NCBI GenBank assembly: GCA_963921825.1
Contig: OY997589.1
Span: 70,726,523-70,790,522, forward strand
Source of the DNA: Erodium maritimum
Lineage: Eukaryota > Streptophyta > Magnoliopsida > Geraniales > Geraniaceae
DNA length: 64,000 nt
Reading direction: 5' to 3'
The position numbers were made by a program, and so were the translations under genes. Below the pieces are notes generated by a model. The model did no database searches. It was given only the letters and a program-made list of their open reading frames with translations, and had not been told where the DNA came from. Below are positions 22,284-33,091 of the stretch, one piece after another (the stretch's first letter is position 1; each line of letters opens with the position of its first letter).

Positions 22284-22555
22284 GGACTTCTTATTGAAGC
22301 TTGGGAGGAGACACATGGTTGGAACATCGGTATCCCGACAGTATCGGTCAAAATAGGATGCCCGTGAGGAGTAGCAATAGCAGAGGTGCACCGTGGACGG
22401 GGGCGGATGGAGCACTAATAGCTTCGTGGTTCGGGCCACACGCTTAGACCTAGTAATTTTGTGTGAAGGCCGCGACGGAGGGAAGAAGGATGGAGCTCTC
22501 GGATGATCCGATGCCGGAATCAAATTCGGTGAAGAGGAAGAGCCGCTGATGCTCT
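22284..22555. other. host segment between copia and PIF insertions
   Basis: Unique sequence left between two insertions; removing them joins it to 17657-17661 on the left and 24699 on the right. A short open stretch (WWWLGLLIEAWEE across the copia site) is seen, with no family match. No firm feature. Confidence 0.35.
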
Positions 22556-22558
22556 TTA

Positions 22559-24695
22559 GAGCATGTACAACGGGCCGGCCCTCGCCCCCGACCCGCGCGC
22601 GCGGTCTGCAGCCCCTGGTCCGCCCCGTTGTGGGCTGGAAAAAACGCGGTCCACGACCCTGAAACACGCGGCCCTCGGTTCGTTCCTCGCCCCTCGCTCC
22701 TCGATCACGGTTCGGGCTCGCGCTCCCTGCTCCGCGGCCCTGCCTGACATCCCTCCTATCGCCAGCCGACACGTGGCAAGCCGACTGTTGTCAAACGGTC
22801 GACAACGGCTATAGTTTTTTTAATTAAATCAAAACAATTTAAAACCTATAAATACCCCAACATCATTTTTTTCACACCCATTCTTCAATTTCACTCTTTC
22901 ATTCTCACTTTCTACTCTCTAATTTCCAAAATGTCCGACGATGAGGTTATGTCCGACGTTGAGGTTCCGACATACGAGGAGCTGGCTACCCGAATGCCGA
23001 CGTATGAGGAGATGGCAGCCCAACTGCCGACATATGAGGATATGGAAGCCCGAATGCGGCCAATTGAGCGACGACTCCGGTAGAGGATTGAGAGGAGCAT
23101 GCAGAGAGCAATGCCAAGGATCGAGAGGGCCATCCGTGGGGAACCAATGCGGCAAGAGATTAGCAGAGGTCGTTCTGAACCCCACAACCAATTGATGATG
23201 AACTATTTTGTCGAGCAACCCGTGTATGGACCTGATATGTTTAGGTGTCGGTTCCGTATGTGCAGACCACTTTTTCAATGGATTATGGACGCGGTCAAGG
23301 CTCACGACAAGTACTTCGTTCAGAGGCCCGACGCGGCCTCACGGACGGGCTTATCAACGGAACAGAAGTGCACCGCCGCGATACGGATGCTTGCGTATGG
23401 GTCCTCAGCTGATTCATTGGACGAAACTCTACACATTGGGGTAAGCACCATACTTGAATGTTTACGTAAGTTTTGCAAGGCCATCATTGAGGTATTCGAA
23501 GCCGAGTATGAGCGTACACCCACACCGGCTGACATGCAACGCTTACTCCGAGAATGGTACAGCCGAGGGTTTCCCAGAATGACGGGGAGTCTTGACTGCA
23601 TGCATTGGACGTGGAAGAACTGCCCAACCGAAGACCAGGGAGGCCATGGACGGGGAAGTCACCATGGGGACAAGACGGTTATGCTTGAAGCTATAGCGTC
23701 CCGTGATTTATGGATTTGGCATGCGTTTTTCAAGATGGCTGGCTCGAACAACGACATCAATGTCCTCAACCACAGCCACTTATTCCAAGACGCTTACTAC
23801 GGCTGTGAGCTAGCTGTGGAGTACGAGATCAACGACCATCAGTACGAGCGACCTTATTACTTGGTGGACGACATTTACCCAACATGGGCACAGTTCGTGA
23901 AGACTATTCGGCATCCCTCCGAGCCCAAAGAGAAGTTGTTTGCTAAATGCCAAGAAGGTGTTCGGAAAGACATTGAAAGGGCTTTTGGAGTACTTCAAGC
24001 AAGGTGGCACATCATTTCCCGTCTCGCTCGTTCTTGGAGCCCACACCTTTTTGCTGATATCATGCACACTTGCATCATTCTACACAACATGATTTTAGAG
24101 GATGAGTGCGACCGGCACGAGTATGGGGATGAGGAGTTGTTGTACCTGCAACCTCCAGAAATGCCGAATTGGACACCACCGGAACGATGGCACCACAGAG
24201 GGCCATTGGAATACCAGCAACGAGTTTCTTGCCAACAAAGTGTCACAAATCATGAGACCCACCATCAACTACAAAATGATCTTATGGAGCACTTATGGGG
24301 TCTATATGGAGCTGGTTTCCTTGACGACGAGTAGTCGTTTGTGCTCTTGGAGCTGGTTTTTTGTGGGTTGTATTACAAGGGGATCAATAAAAGTTTAACT
24401 TACTTTTTATTCGTGTTCAATTTTTTAATTGTCATTAATTATTTTTTTTCCAAAATTGTTTAAATTATAAATAATTTAAACGGTTTCTGATAAAGAATTA
24501 AATAAAACAGCAAAATATCAATTAATAATCCAGTCAGCATCCAGTCAGCACAGGGCCTCAGCCCCAGGGCCTCAGCAGGGCGTCTCCATTGCAAAACACC
24601 CACTATTCTGCAGCCCCATGGCCTCACTTTTGTCCAGTCAGCACAAGGGTCTCAGACCCAGGGCCTCACTCAAGGCCTTTCTGTTGTACATGCTC
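22559..24695 (+). mobile_element. PIF/Harbinger DNA transposon, TSD TTA
   Basis: Terminal inverted repeats GAGCATGTACAAC (22559-22571) and its complement (24683-24695) are flanked by TTA on both sides (22556-22558, 24696-24698), the target choice of PIF/Harbinger. The 2137-base element holds one transposase gene; no second (Myb-like) gene is seen, so movement would need that partner from elsewhere. GC-rich subterminal sequence is on the left, and GGGCCTCAG repeats lie near 24550-24680 on the right. Confidence 0.95.
22931..24334 (+). pseudogene. PIF/Harbinger DDE transposase, one in-frame stop
   Basis: From ATG at 22931 the frame stays open except for one TAG at 23081-23083 (residue 51), giving 467 codons overall. 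The N-terminus has three copies of a PTYEE/D-type repeat. The DDE nuclease domain shows LDCMHWTWKNCP (first Asp, near 23590), AGSNNDINVLNHS (second Asp, near 23740-23780) and RKDIERAFGVLQARW (Glu, near 23965-24005). All three catalytic residues are present. The next ATG after the stop is 23099, so a shortened protein could be made. Its role is cutting and pasting this family; the single stop suggests recent decay. Confidence 0.93.
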
Positions 24696-24698
24696 TTA

Positions 24699-25010
24699 TG
24701 TACCTTCCTTGTTCGTCCAGGCTTTATGGAGGCCGTGAGAGGGCACATAAAGAGTATCAATTGAATGGAGGACAAGGCACGCTGATGTATTGGTGTTCGA
24801 CAGTGGCAACAAAGGAGGGTGTTGGAAGTGTGTTCGTCATTAAGACAACAAAGGAGGAAGATGAGGAGCTCTCTTTAAACGATGCATATGTATCCAAAAC
24901 CAAAGAAAATTAGTACAGACGATCATATATTTTAGTAACAAGAAACTGAAGTTTCAGGAGATAAGAAGGAGTATCAGGGTTATGGAAGTTAAGTAAAATC
25001 TTGGAGAGAT
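24699..25010 (+). repeat. repeat H, left copy
   Basis: About 270 bases, clearly similar to 33092-33372: both begin CCTTCCTTGTTCGT, share GAATGGAGGACAAGGCA and end around AATTAGTACAGACGATCATA. This copy reads as one frame to KTKEN-stop (24913); the right copy has stops. It could be the last exon of a lost gene or the inner end of a retroelement. The copies flank the LTR and CACTA element between them. Confidence 0.6.
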
Positions 25011-25229
25011 TGTTAGAATTAGTCACTCTTTTACCTAATCTTTAATAACAGCTGAATAAGTCTTAGTTTGTTACTTTTTGTTAAGTTTGTTTCCTAATTT
25101 ATAGGCCTTTTTTGTTGTAATCTTGTTACTCTTTTTCCCTATAAATAAAGAGTTGCAGTCCTCTCACAAAGCACGGGCTTTCAAATACATTGTTTCAGTT
25201 TCATCCTCTTTACTTTCTCAATTATATCA
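25011..25229 (+). repeat. probable short copia-type LTR
   Basis: Begins TGTTAGAATTAGTCAC after a purine-rich GGAGAGAT, contains CCCTATAAATAAAGAG (TATA) near 25138, and is followed by ATATCAGAGG, close to the initiator-Met primer site core. The exact end (25220 or 25229) and a TSD are not settled. The CACTA element starts 22 bases further on, so any internal part is lost or displaced. Confidence 0.5.
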
Positions 25230-25251
25230 GAGGAAGAGCCGATAATGCTGT

Positions 25252-25720
25252 CACTACTGCAGAAATGGACTTGGCACATGGATAGAAAATATCCGTCACT
25301 GCAGTTTTAGAACCTTAGCCACGGATAGGCACATCCGTCAGCCAGGTTATGACTTGCCTGACGGATGAGAAATCCGTAGCTGAGGTGTTCTCACCTGGCT
25401 GACGGATAAAAAATCTGTGGAAAAGGTCTCTCGTATCCATCATCCAGGTGAACACTTGATTGACGGATACAACATCCGTAGGTAAGGTTTTCTCACCTTA
25501 CTGACGGATATAAAATCCGTGGAAAAGGTCGCCCGTATCCGTCAGGCAAGTGAGGAAACCTTACCTACGGATGTTGTATCCATCAGTGAAGTTTGAAAAG
25601 CCTAGCTACGGATATTATATCCGTCAAGCAAGTGGGAATCCTTACCCATGGATGTATTATCTGTCAGTCAAGCTTCTTGTATCCGTTGGTAAAGTGAGCC
25701 AATGTACAAACTATTTCCGA
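25252..25720. repeat. left subterminal ACGGAT palindromes of CACTA
   Basis: Many copies of ACGGAT and ATCCGT, often paired as imperfect palindromes spaced 3-8 bases apart (for example TGACGGATAAAAAATCTGTGG and TACGGATATTATATCCGTCA). In En/Spm elements such subterminal motifs bind the element protein TNPA; binding here is inferred. Confidence 0.85.
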
Positions 25721-25938
25721 AATCATTTATAGTCATCCAGATGAAAATATCGACATAATACATGAACTTGTATTATACAAGAGGTATATAAGCACATCAA
25801 CATTTAATAGATAATGTGTTTTGTAACAGTACATTGTTTTAATAACCGATTAATCATCCGAAAACTTAAACAACAAAATACATAAACGAGTATCAGTTCT
25901 TCTAAAAAAACAACATACATAAACGCATAATGATAGAG

Positions 25939-26330
25939 TTACGAAGCGAGCAGATTTCTGATAACACGCTCTTGCATTGCCTTAAAATCTTCCATCCATT
26001 CAACAAAACGTCTAAACCAAACAGACTTCTCTATAGCTTCAAGGTCATTCTCCTAAACCTCGTCCAACAACGGAGGCCTCTGCAGCGGGCCTACACCATC
26101 AGGGGGTGGAGGAAGGTCATCACCTTTCTCACGCATCAGGCGTTCAATGTAATCGAATCGTTGATGTCCTTCCTGCACTATGCGATCATACTGTTGCAGC
26201 CACGTTGGGGCAGCTGCAGCGTTGGCTCTTTGTGGATCAGGTATTGGTACTACTGTTCCTGCATTTTCACGACGACGCCACCTATGCTCGAGTCGCGAAT
26301 TAAAGTTTGGTTCTATCCTGACTCAAACAA
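25939..26330 (-). pseudogene. CACTA minus-strand gene, 3' coding part
   Basis: On the minus strand the frame reads RLEHRWRRRENAGTVVPIPD, then APTWLQQYDRIVQEGHQRFD and DLPPPPDGVG, with one TAG in the middle (near 26056) and a natural stop at 25939-25941 after RNLLAS. The charged, helical sequence suggests a real coding exon. It probably continues the frames at 26535-26960 through introns. I do not recognise the family. Confidence 0.5.
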
Positions 26331-26534
26331 CAAATTACAATTATAACTAATCCCAAAGAATTAAGACAAAGCATACGGAAGTAGTATTCATAAAAACTAA
26401 CACTTAATTAATGAAGTAAAGAAAAAGTAAAACATTCGTTAAAACATAGTCATATAAAGTGATATTTAAACAAAAGTTATCCTTAATTAACACAATAGTT
26501 AAGTACTACTACAATAATATTCTAGCAAGGGCGT

Positions 26535-26960
26535 CTAGTCTTCGAACTCGCGCTCCGCGTTGTCTTTCAGCCACTGCACGTACACCCTTGCGTCATGCTT
26601 CGGGCCGCGCATGGAGGTGGCTCTATCAGATGTACGAGACTCAGCAACCCTTGCATAAACATGCCTAGCTCTTTCCTCAAGCCTAGCTCTTGCAGCAAGT
26701 CTTTCAGCGGCTCTTTCAGCAGCAAGCCTTTCTCTTTCAGCAGCTCTTTCAGCCGCAATCCTTTGTCCCTCTCGGTTAATGAGGCCCCGTAACCTCATCT
26801 GAGCTGCTGCTACCATTCTCGTGCATGGCAACGACTCTCTTGGAATGCTGTTGAACAATCACATCATCTCACCATGCAAATCAACCTCCACACGTTGTGG
26901 TCCATCATATTCGTCCTCTGAGACTATCTCGTTTTCCCCTACGCTACTTCTGTCATCCAT
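26535..26960 (-). pseudogene. CACTA-encoded AAER-repeat protein 1
   Basis: From ATG at 26960 (MDDRSSVGENE) the frame is open apart from one TGA near 26859, and ends at 26535. Around residues 60-105 it carries tandem AAERAAER-type repeats predicted to form a charged helix or coiled coil. Its start and its helical part resemble the neighbouring 27166-27486 frame, so the two arose by duplication. Function unknown. Confidence 0.45.
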
Positions 26961-27165
26961 GACTAAATGAAAGCAAACCTTAGTACTATATCAAAATGAA
27001 TATACCAGAAACAAATTTAAATCAACCACAGCCACTCAAAACATAATAACCATACAAATATTACCATTCATCACAAGTATTAGCATGAGATATTAATTAC
27101 CGAGTCATACAATTCATACTTAAATATAACCTAATTTAAACATCGTTCATATACTAAGTAGTAAA

Positions 27166-27486
27166 CTAGTCTCGGAACGGGTGCTTGGAAGTCAATCCCA
27201 CAGACGGAGTCCGTCTTGCGCTTTCAGCAGACTGTCTCTCAGCGGCGAGCCTATCTCGTTCTGCCCTTTGCTTTCTAAGTCTAGCTCCTTCTGCTGAAAT
27301 CAGACGCCTAATATACATGTGAGTCTCTGCCTCGCGAAGCGAAGAAAGTCCCCTAGGCAATTTGGTCATGACTAAATTCATTGATTTCTCCCAGTCTACA
27401 TCCCTCACTACTGGCACTTCTTCAGCAATGGGATCTGCCTCAGTTAGGTTGTTGTCCCCAACACTACTGCTATTGGTTTCATCCAT
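27166..27486 (-). CDS. CACTA-encoded AER-repeat protein 2, hypothetical
   Basis: 106 codons, starting MDETNSSSVGDNN, with a charged helix (RKQRAERDRLAAERQSAES) near the end. Related to the frame at 26535-26960: both begin MD..-SSVG-N and end in Arg/Glu/Ala repeats. It may be an exon or a small protein. It lies in the minus-strand gene group, divergent to the transposase gene at 30531. Confidence 0.4.
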   Translation of the reverse strand: MDETNSSSVGDNNLTEADPIAEEVPVVRDVDWEKSMNLVMTKLPRGLSSLREAETHMYIRRLISAEGARLRKQRAERDRLAAERQSAESARRTPSVGLTSKHPFRD

Positions 27487-27659
27487 CGAAATGAATACCT
27501 AATACATGCAGTCATGAACTTGTTTTTCAGAATGTTAATTACTCTAATAATTGTAGTTTTGCAGAATACAAAACTAATAATTGCAGATTCCTTATGGATG
27601 CTAAGTTTACGATGCATGTTCGAACCAAAGGGATTATTGCATAAATTTCCGAAGTTCAA

Positions 27660-28215
27660 ACCCTAAAGATTCAAATTTATATTACAACATAAACATATCG
27701 TATTATATTAAACCTAAACCTTAATTCCTATTGGAGTATATGTTTCTAAATTTCAGAAACTATTTCTAAACCTTGATTAATTTTTGAAACTATTTCTAAA
27801 ATTTTGAAACTATTCTACATTTCTGAAACTATTCTATTTCTCAAATTCTGAAACTATTCTAAATTTCTGAAACTATTCTATTTCTACATTTCTGAAACTA
27901 TTCAAAATTTATGAAACTATTTCTAAATGTTTGATTAAACCCTATAAATTTCTACAACAGTACACAAACCCATAAAAATGAATAACAAACTAATTGAAAA
28001 TTTTGTACAACATTATTGAAGTGATTAAACCCTAAATTATTTCCTGATGTTACGAAGTGAAAGGGGGAGCACGTCGGAGCAGAGGGAGCACGCTAGAGCA
28101 GCGGGAGCACGCTGGAGCAGCGGGAGCACGCCGGAGCAGCGGGATCAAGCCGGATGACGCCGGAGAAGACGGAGGACGCTGGAGAAGCCGGAGGACGCCG
28201 GAGCAGAGGGAGAGG
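27660..28215. repeat. AT-rich TTTCTGAAACTATTCTA repeats, then GC-rich 18-base repeats
   Basis: At about 27745-27935 a unit containing TTTCTGAAACTATTC recurs about eight times with variation. At about 28065-28215 units such as AGCAGCGGGAGCACGC recur with GC-rich content. The abrupt change of base composition within one transposon is notable. No coding call is made. Confidence 0.7.
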
Positions 28216-28279
28216 GTTCGGGGAACGGGTTGAAAGAGAGGGAGGCGCAGAAATGAGGGAAATTAGGGTTCAGGGGTTA

Positions 28280-29225
28280 TATACAGCTTTCAGCTTACCA
28301 ACGGATGCGTATCCGTCGGTACAGGGTATTAATGAGAACAACACCGTTTTGCCCACGACACTTAGCGAGAAGTTGGAATGAGGGAAATTAGGGTTCAGGC
28401 CTACCGACGGATGCACATCCGTCTGTGGACACCCATTGACTGGTTTGACCAACAACCCGTCATCCTCCCCGACCCTAGTTGTATTCGTAATGGACCGTTA
28501 TGTTCACCGGTCATGTATGCCACACATATTTTGTAACTATGCATAATAATATGAAAATCTCCTAGTTGGACGACACACGTTCGTATTTCATAGTACGGTA
28601 TCTAATCATTGAGCAGTGTAAAAATGATCATTTCAATCAGTACATCCGTGTTTCGTTGTAATATTATGTAATCAACACCGTTCATGTTGTATGTAATGTT
28701 ATAAAGATTATCCTTATGCCCAAAATCATGTGATCGAACGGTTCAAACCTCTCGAACATTGTGGTCAATGAGGTCGGTGAAGTTTGGTCAAACGGCTTTA
28801 CCTACGGATACATGAACCTTCAGCTACGGATACAGTATCCTTAGTGTAAGTATTGCTATACGTACGGATCTAACCCTATCCGTAGGTAAGGAATTTAATA
28901 AATATCAAATTGAAACATATGGTAGACATAATTAAATTATTCATCACAAATATGTTTCTAATATGATAAAACAATTAGTGATGTACTTAAGTTTCCAAAA
29001 ACATGTTTGTTTGATGTATTTATCGAATGATTTGTAATAAAAACAGGGGAATTGCTCTCTGTTCTTGGGGGGTTTATCCGTCGGTAGGGTGTTAATCCTT
29101 ACCGACGGATGTAACCCTATTCGTCGGGTTGATGAACATATATTTTTCAAATAAATTTCATTTTCAAATTTATTTAATTGATATTTATTCCTTACCGACG
29201 GATGTACGTATCCGTCGGGGTACCC
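28280..29225. promoter_or_regulatory. internal ACGGAT/ATCCGT palindrome cluster of CACTA
   Basis: Palindromic motifs as in the element ends occur again mid-element, for example CCAACGGATGCGTATCCGTCGG near 28299-28320, CGACGGATGCACATCCGTC near 28404, and ACCGACGGATGTACGTATCCGTCGG near 29193. They lie between the divergent gene groups, where a shared promoter would be. A regulatory role, such as self-control by a TNPA-like protein, is an inference. Confidence 0.5.
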
Positions 29226-29412
29226 ATACAGCTGTATTAATACCAGCCACGCAAATGGCTTTCCTTTTATCTCTTTTTCCATTCCTAAACCCCCTTCTTC
29301 CTCCCCCAACTCATTCTTCCTCCCCCAACTCATTCTTTCTCTCACAACTCATTCTAAACCCCTTCTTCCACTGAATTTGTTCCACAAAACTCTTCCTCAC
29401 ATGTCCGTATAG

Positions 29413-29924
29413 GTGAAATTTGTGGATCTTGAGATGAGTGGAGATAGGGAAGTGATAATTGTAGTTGTAGTGTTAATTGTATTGAGTAGCGATAGTGATA
29501 ACATAAAGGGCTCGCTAGGAGCTGTCGTCTCTGTAATTGGGGTTCCATTTCAATCAAAGTTTGCTGAGTTATCATTTGGGTATCATTTGGGCATTATGGC
29601 TTTGGGATTTACATGTACATCTGTTACATTCCATTTTGTATATGAACTTCAATCGTTCTTGGGTAGAGACCAATTTTGTAGATTGAGCTATGGGGGGAGA
29701 TTTCGGTGAAATTTGTGGAATTGGAGATGATTGGAGATATGGAAGTGATAATTGTAGTTGTAGTGTTAATTGTATTGAGTAGCGATAGTGATAACAAAAA
29801 GGGCTCGCTAGGAGCTGTCGTCTCTGTAATTGGGGTTCCATTTCAATCAAAGTTTGCTGAGTTATCATTTGGGTATCATTTGGGCGTTATGGCTTTGGGA
29901 TTTACATGTACATCTGTTACATTC
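29413..29924 (+). repeat. tandem duplication, about 219-base homology, period 293
   Basis: The block from GTGAAATTTGTGG (29413) to CATCTGTTACATTC recurs from 29706 with only a few changes. Both copies keep the same frames open on both strands, so the coding strand cannot be told. The high similarity shows a recent duplication inside the transposon. Confidence 0.85.
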
Positions 29925-29959
29925 TTGTGGGTGGATTTGGGGATGTAGGGTTACAAGTT

Positions 29960-30155
29960 AAGGGATTGATGGATTTAGGATTTGAAATGAATTAATGGAT
30001 TTAGGGTTTGAATTGAATTGAGGGATTTAGGGTTTGTATGGATTGAGGGATTTAGGGTTTGAATTGAATTAAGGGATTTAGGGTTTGAATTGAACTGAGG
30101 GATTTATGGTTTGTATGGAATGAGGGATTTAGGTTTTGAATTGAATTAATTGATT
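29960..30155 (+). repeat. 22-base repeats containing telomere-like TTTAGGG
   Basis: About seven units of roughly 22 bases such as GAATTGAGGGATTTAGGGTTTG. Each contains TTTAGGG, the plant telomere heptamer, but heptamers are not in direct tandem, so this is an interstitial minisatellite, not a telomere. Confidence 0.75.
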
Positions 30156-30530
30156 GAATAGATATTAAGACCTTGCTTATTAATCTGGTCTAGGTTGAGG
30201 TTAGTCTCAGTCTGTTGTTGTACTTTGATTTCTTCATGTTTGTAAAATTTGGATATATGATTGTTAGAACCATCTTTAATTTGGTTGTATTTGTTGATCA
30301 AAAAAAGAAAAGAAGAATTCTGGTATCTAAGTTTGAGTAATTCCATTTATGCAATCTCTAAAGTATCGTTTTACTAGTTCGTATGCATTTTTTTGTAATG
30401 CTTTCGATGATTCAGATATTTTTTTGTTCGATTGATAATTGACGATTCAAAAAGTGAAATAATCTGCTGATATTCTACTCAATGACAATTTGAATGCCCA
30501 ACCTTTATTTGTTATGGGAGTTTGCAGGAT

Positions 30531-32310
30531 GGGAAGGAAAAATAGCACCCGGTTCTTCACCCGACTCCAATTCCTGTTCAACCCTCATACCCCTCAATAG
30601 CCATCAGAATCGGGAGACAATACCATCGCCTCTTCACAGTCTACTACTTGCGCTCCTCCCAATCGGCGCATAAGAGACTGCCGGACCCCTGCGAGTAGTG
30701 TGGATGAGGCAGCCTCCACAACAAGCAACAGTCCGCCTGCACCGAGCATCCGGTGTCCTCAGGAAGTCATTGACGATGATGATGTGGCTGCAATGTTGGA
30801 GGGAGAGGGGTCTCTGAATCAAAATAAGGCAAAGACGGGGAAAAGAGGAATGGTTACGAACAAAAACCTCCAACGTTGCCTGAAGGAGATGGCTGATGGC
30901 GGGAAATTCAAATTGGGGCATAACGGGAAGGAAGTAACCGGCAGCTGGACCGGGGGGATGTCGTGAGGGTCATTGGCGCAACCATTCGCACGTACATGCC
31001 AATGGACAAACCTAATTTCGACAGTTTGCCTGAAGATGATCAGGAGTTTCTGTTTCACCAGTTAACCGTAAGTATAGTATTAAATTTTTCTTCTCATTAC
31101 AATTTTTATTTAGGTTTCGTAGTTTATTTCTGATTGTTTGCCTTTTGTGTAGTGTATGTTTGAGTTCTGTCCTGGGGAGCACCATGGGGAGCTGCTGCAG
31201 TTCATCATGTCAACGACCAAAAGCCGTTTTAGGGAGTGGAAGTATGAGATACACAGGTGGGTCCTTAAATGGAAGAAGAAGAACCCGGGTATAGCAGTGC
31301 CCACACCGTTCGAGTTTCAACAACGTCCGGAGCAGTTCGCGTGGCTAATCCAACACTTTGTATCCACGAAATTCAAGGTAACAAATTTGATTGTAAAGCA
31401 TCATTATAATAGTTTTGTTTCATAATTTTCAGTTTTATGTTTGAGTTTTTTACATGTTTGTTATAGTAACTAACACATAATTGCAGTTATTAAGCGATTG
31501 TGGGACTGCAAATCGGAAAAAGAATGTCCACGCTCACCACGGGGTAGTATGGCATTCAAGAAACGGGCCAAATTTGGCTTGCGCGAAAATCCCTTCTTCC
31601 AAGCCTTGACGCATTCATAGAGGCTTACACGAAGGAAAATGACAAGAACGAGCACTACATAAAACGCGTGGTAAGTTTCTTGAATTTTTGAGCAGAATAT
31701 TATCTTTAGATTACATATTTTTTATTTATGGCATAAATTCATACAATATTACCACATATTTGTCTAATGCAGACTTCCTGCTGTATTTTTCATTAGGAAG
31801 AAGCCAAAATCATTGTGGAAGCGGCTCGGGAGAAGGTGTGCGAGTCACAGATGACCGAGTGTGAGGATTCATCCCCTACCGTCTTCACACCGTTGACTGT
31901 GGAGGAAGAGCTACCCATCATGCAGCAAATCGTCAAGAAGCCTCACAAGGTTAGATTCTAACCCGGTTTTGGTCATGCGGTCATCATCCCAACTGTGAGG
32001 GATAGGCACGACGGTTAATGCTCCAGTGCGCGGTCTACAAGCTCATCTGAGGAGCTAGAAGAGTTGAGGGCCCGCATGGTGCAGCAAGAGGCCATGTTCG
32101 CACAATGTTTGGAGGAGCAGCGCCAAGCCATGATTGCTAAGCAGCGCAAGGATATGGATGCCAAGTTTCAACAAATGATGGCAATGGTTGCCTCCCAGCA
32201 AGCTGCCGTCCCTTCCACAGTGACCACGTCTTCAGTACCGTCATCAGCCCCACTCTCTGCAGTTCAACAGACTTCTGGCCCACTCTCTTCAGCAGCAAAC
32301 CCCGAGTAGT
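30531..32310 (+). pseudogene. En/Spm-type plant transposase (Transposase_24-like), broken
   Basis: Likely exons are 30700-31067, 31153-31377, 31487-31670 and 31797-32310, each bounded by GT/AG. The family core reads CMFEFCPGEHHG, STTKSRFREWKYEIHRWVLKW and FAWLIQHFVSTKFK, then NRKKNVHAHH, as in plant Ptta/En/Spm proteins. The C-terminus is a Gln/Met-rich coiled coil (EELRARMVQQEAMFAQCLEE) with a Ser/Pro tail. Frameshifts near 30955, 31545 and 31610, and stops near 31960-32020, inactivate it. In the family this DNA-binding partner acts at the subterminal repeats. Confidence 0.75.
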
Positions 32311-32554
32311 AACATTATCCCCCAAACTTTTATTCAGTTTTTATAACTTTTAAATGTGTTTGTATAAACAGATTTTGCATGACTTTGAACGATGTTGTAT
32401 GTTGGAACAATTTTATTTTATGGATGCAATGCAGTTTGTAGAATAATTTATACAGGTTTACAGGTTTGCACAGGTACCAGACCCAGTTTAGGGTATATGC
32501 ACGATTGGGTGCAACATATTTCAAATGTTTTTTTTGTTCTGGTAATAACAGTTC

Positions 32555-33087
32555 ACCTACGGATGCAACCCGTAGGTAAAGACACGAAGCTACGTTACGG
32601 ATATCATCTGTGACTAAAGTTTTGTACTTTACCTACAGATACAATCTGTAGGTAAAGTGTCAAACCTTGGCCACATATACCATCCGTAGCCAGGGTATCC
32701 GTAGGTACAGTCAAAAGCCTAGCTACGGATCCAATCCGTGGCAATGGTATCCGTAGGACAAGTAATATACCTTACCTACAGAAAATATCCGTGGTTAAAG
32801 TATCCGTAGGAAAAGAATAAAAACATAACCTACGGATACAATCCAATGACAACTTGATAACTTGGCCTACGGATGCTATCCGTAGGAGTGGTTGTCAACC
32901 TTACCTACGGATAGTATCCGTAGCTGAGGATATCTCCTCACAGACGGATAGAAGTGTCCGTCTTCCAAAAAGTTCCCCGAAGAGACCTGGTCGACGGATA
33001 CATCCGTAGGCGAAGCCCCATACCGACGGATATGATGACATAGCCTACGGATCGTATGCGTTTGTAAAACCCCTTTCAACAGTAGTG
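32555..33087. repeat. right subterminal ACGGAT palindromes of CACTA
   Basis: Dense CCTACGGAT...ATCCGTAGG units run to the right terminus at 33087. They match the left block in motif and mirror its orientation, confirming the element limits. Confidence 0.85.
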
Positions 33088-33091
33088 TCTT

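Larger units (their letters stand above)
25252..33087 (+). mobile_element. CACTA (En/Spm-type) DNA transposon, 7.8 kb
   Basis: Left end CACTACTGCAGAAATGG (25252), right end complement CACTACTGTTGAAAGGG (33087): the CACTA signature with about 13 of 17 bases shared, as expected for short TIRs. Subterminal blocks of ACGGAT/ATCCGT palindromes cover roughly 470 bases on the left and 530 on the right. The 3-base flanks are TGT and TCT, so the TSD is imperfect. Inside are a minus-strand gene group (25939-27486) and a plus-strand En/Spm-type transposase gene (30531-32310). No TNPD-type (Transposase_21) gene is seen, so it is probably non-autonomous. Confidence 0.88.

Noticed and set aside
29960..30155. 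Telomere end
   Set aside because: TTTAGGG occurs once per 22 bases, not in direct tandem, and the sequence continues on both sides.
25249..33090. Perfect 3-base TSD for the CACTA element
   Set aside because: TGT on the left and TCT on the right differ at the middle base; the limits rest on TIRs and subterminal repeats instead.
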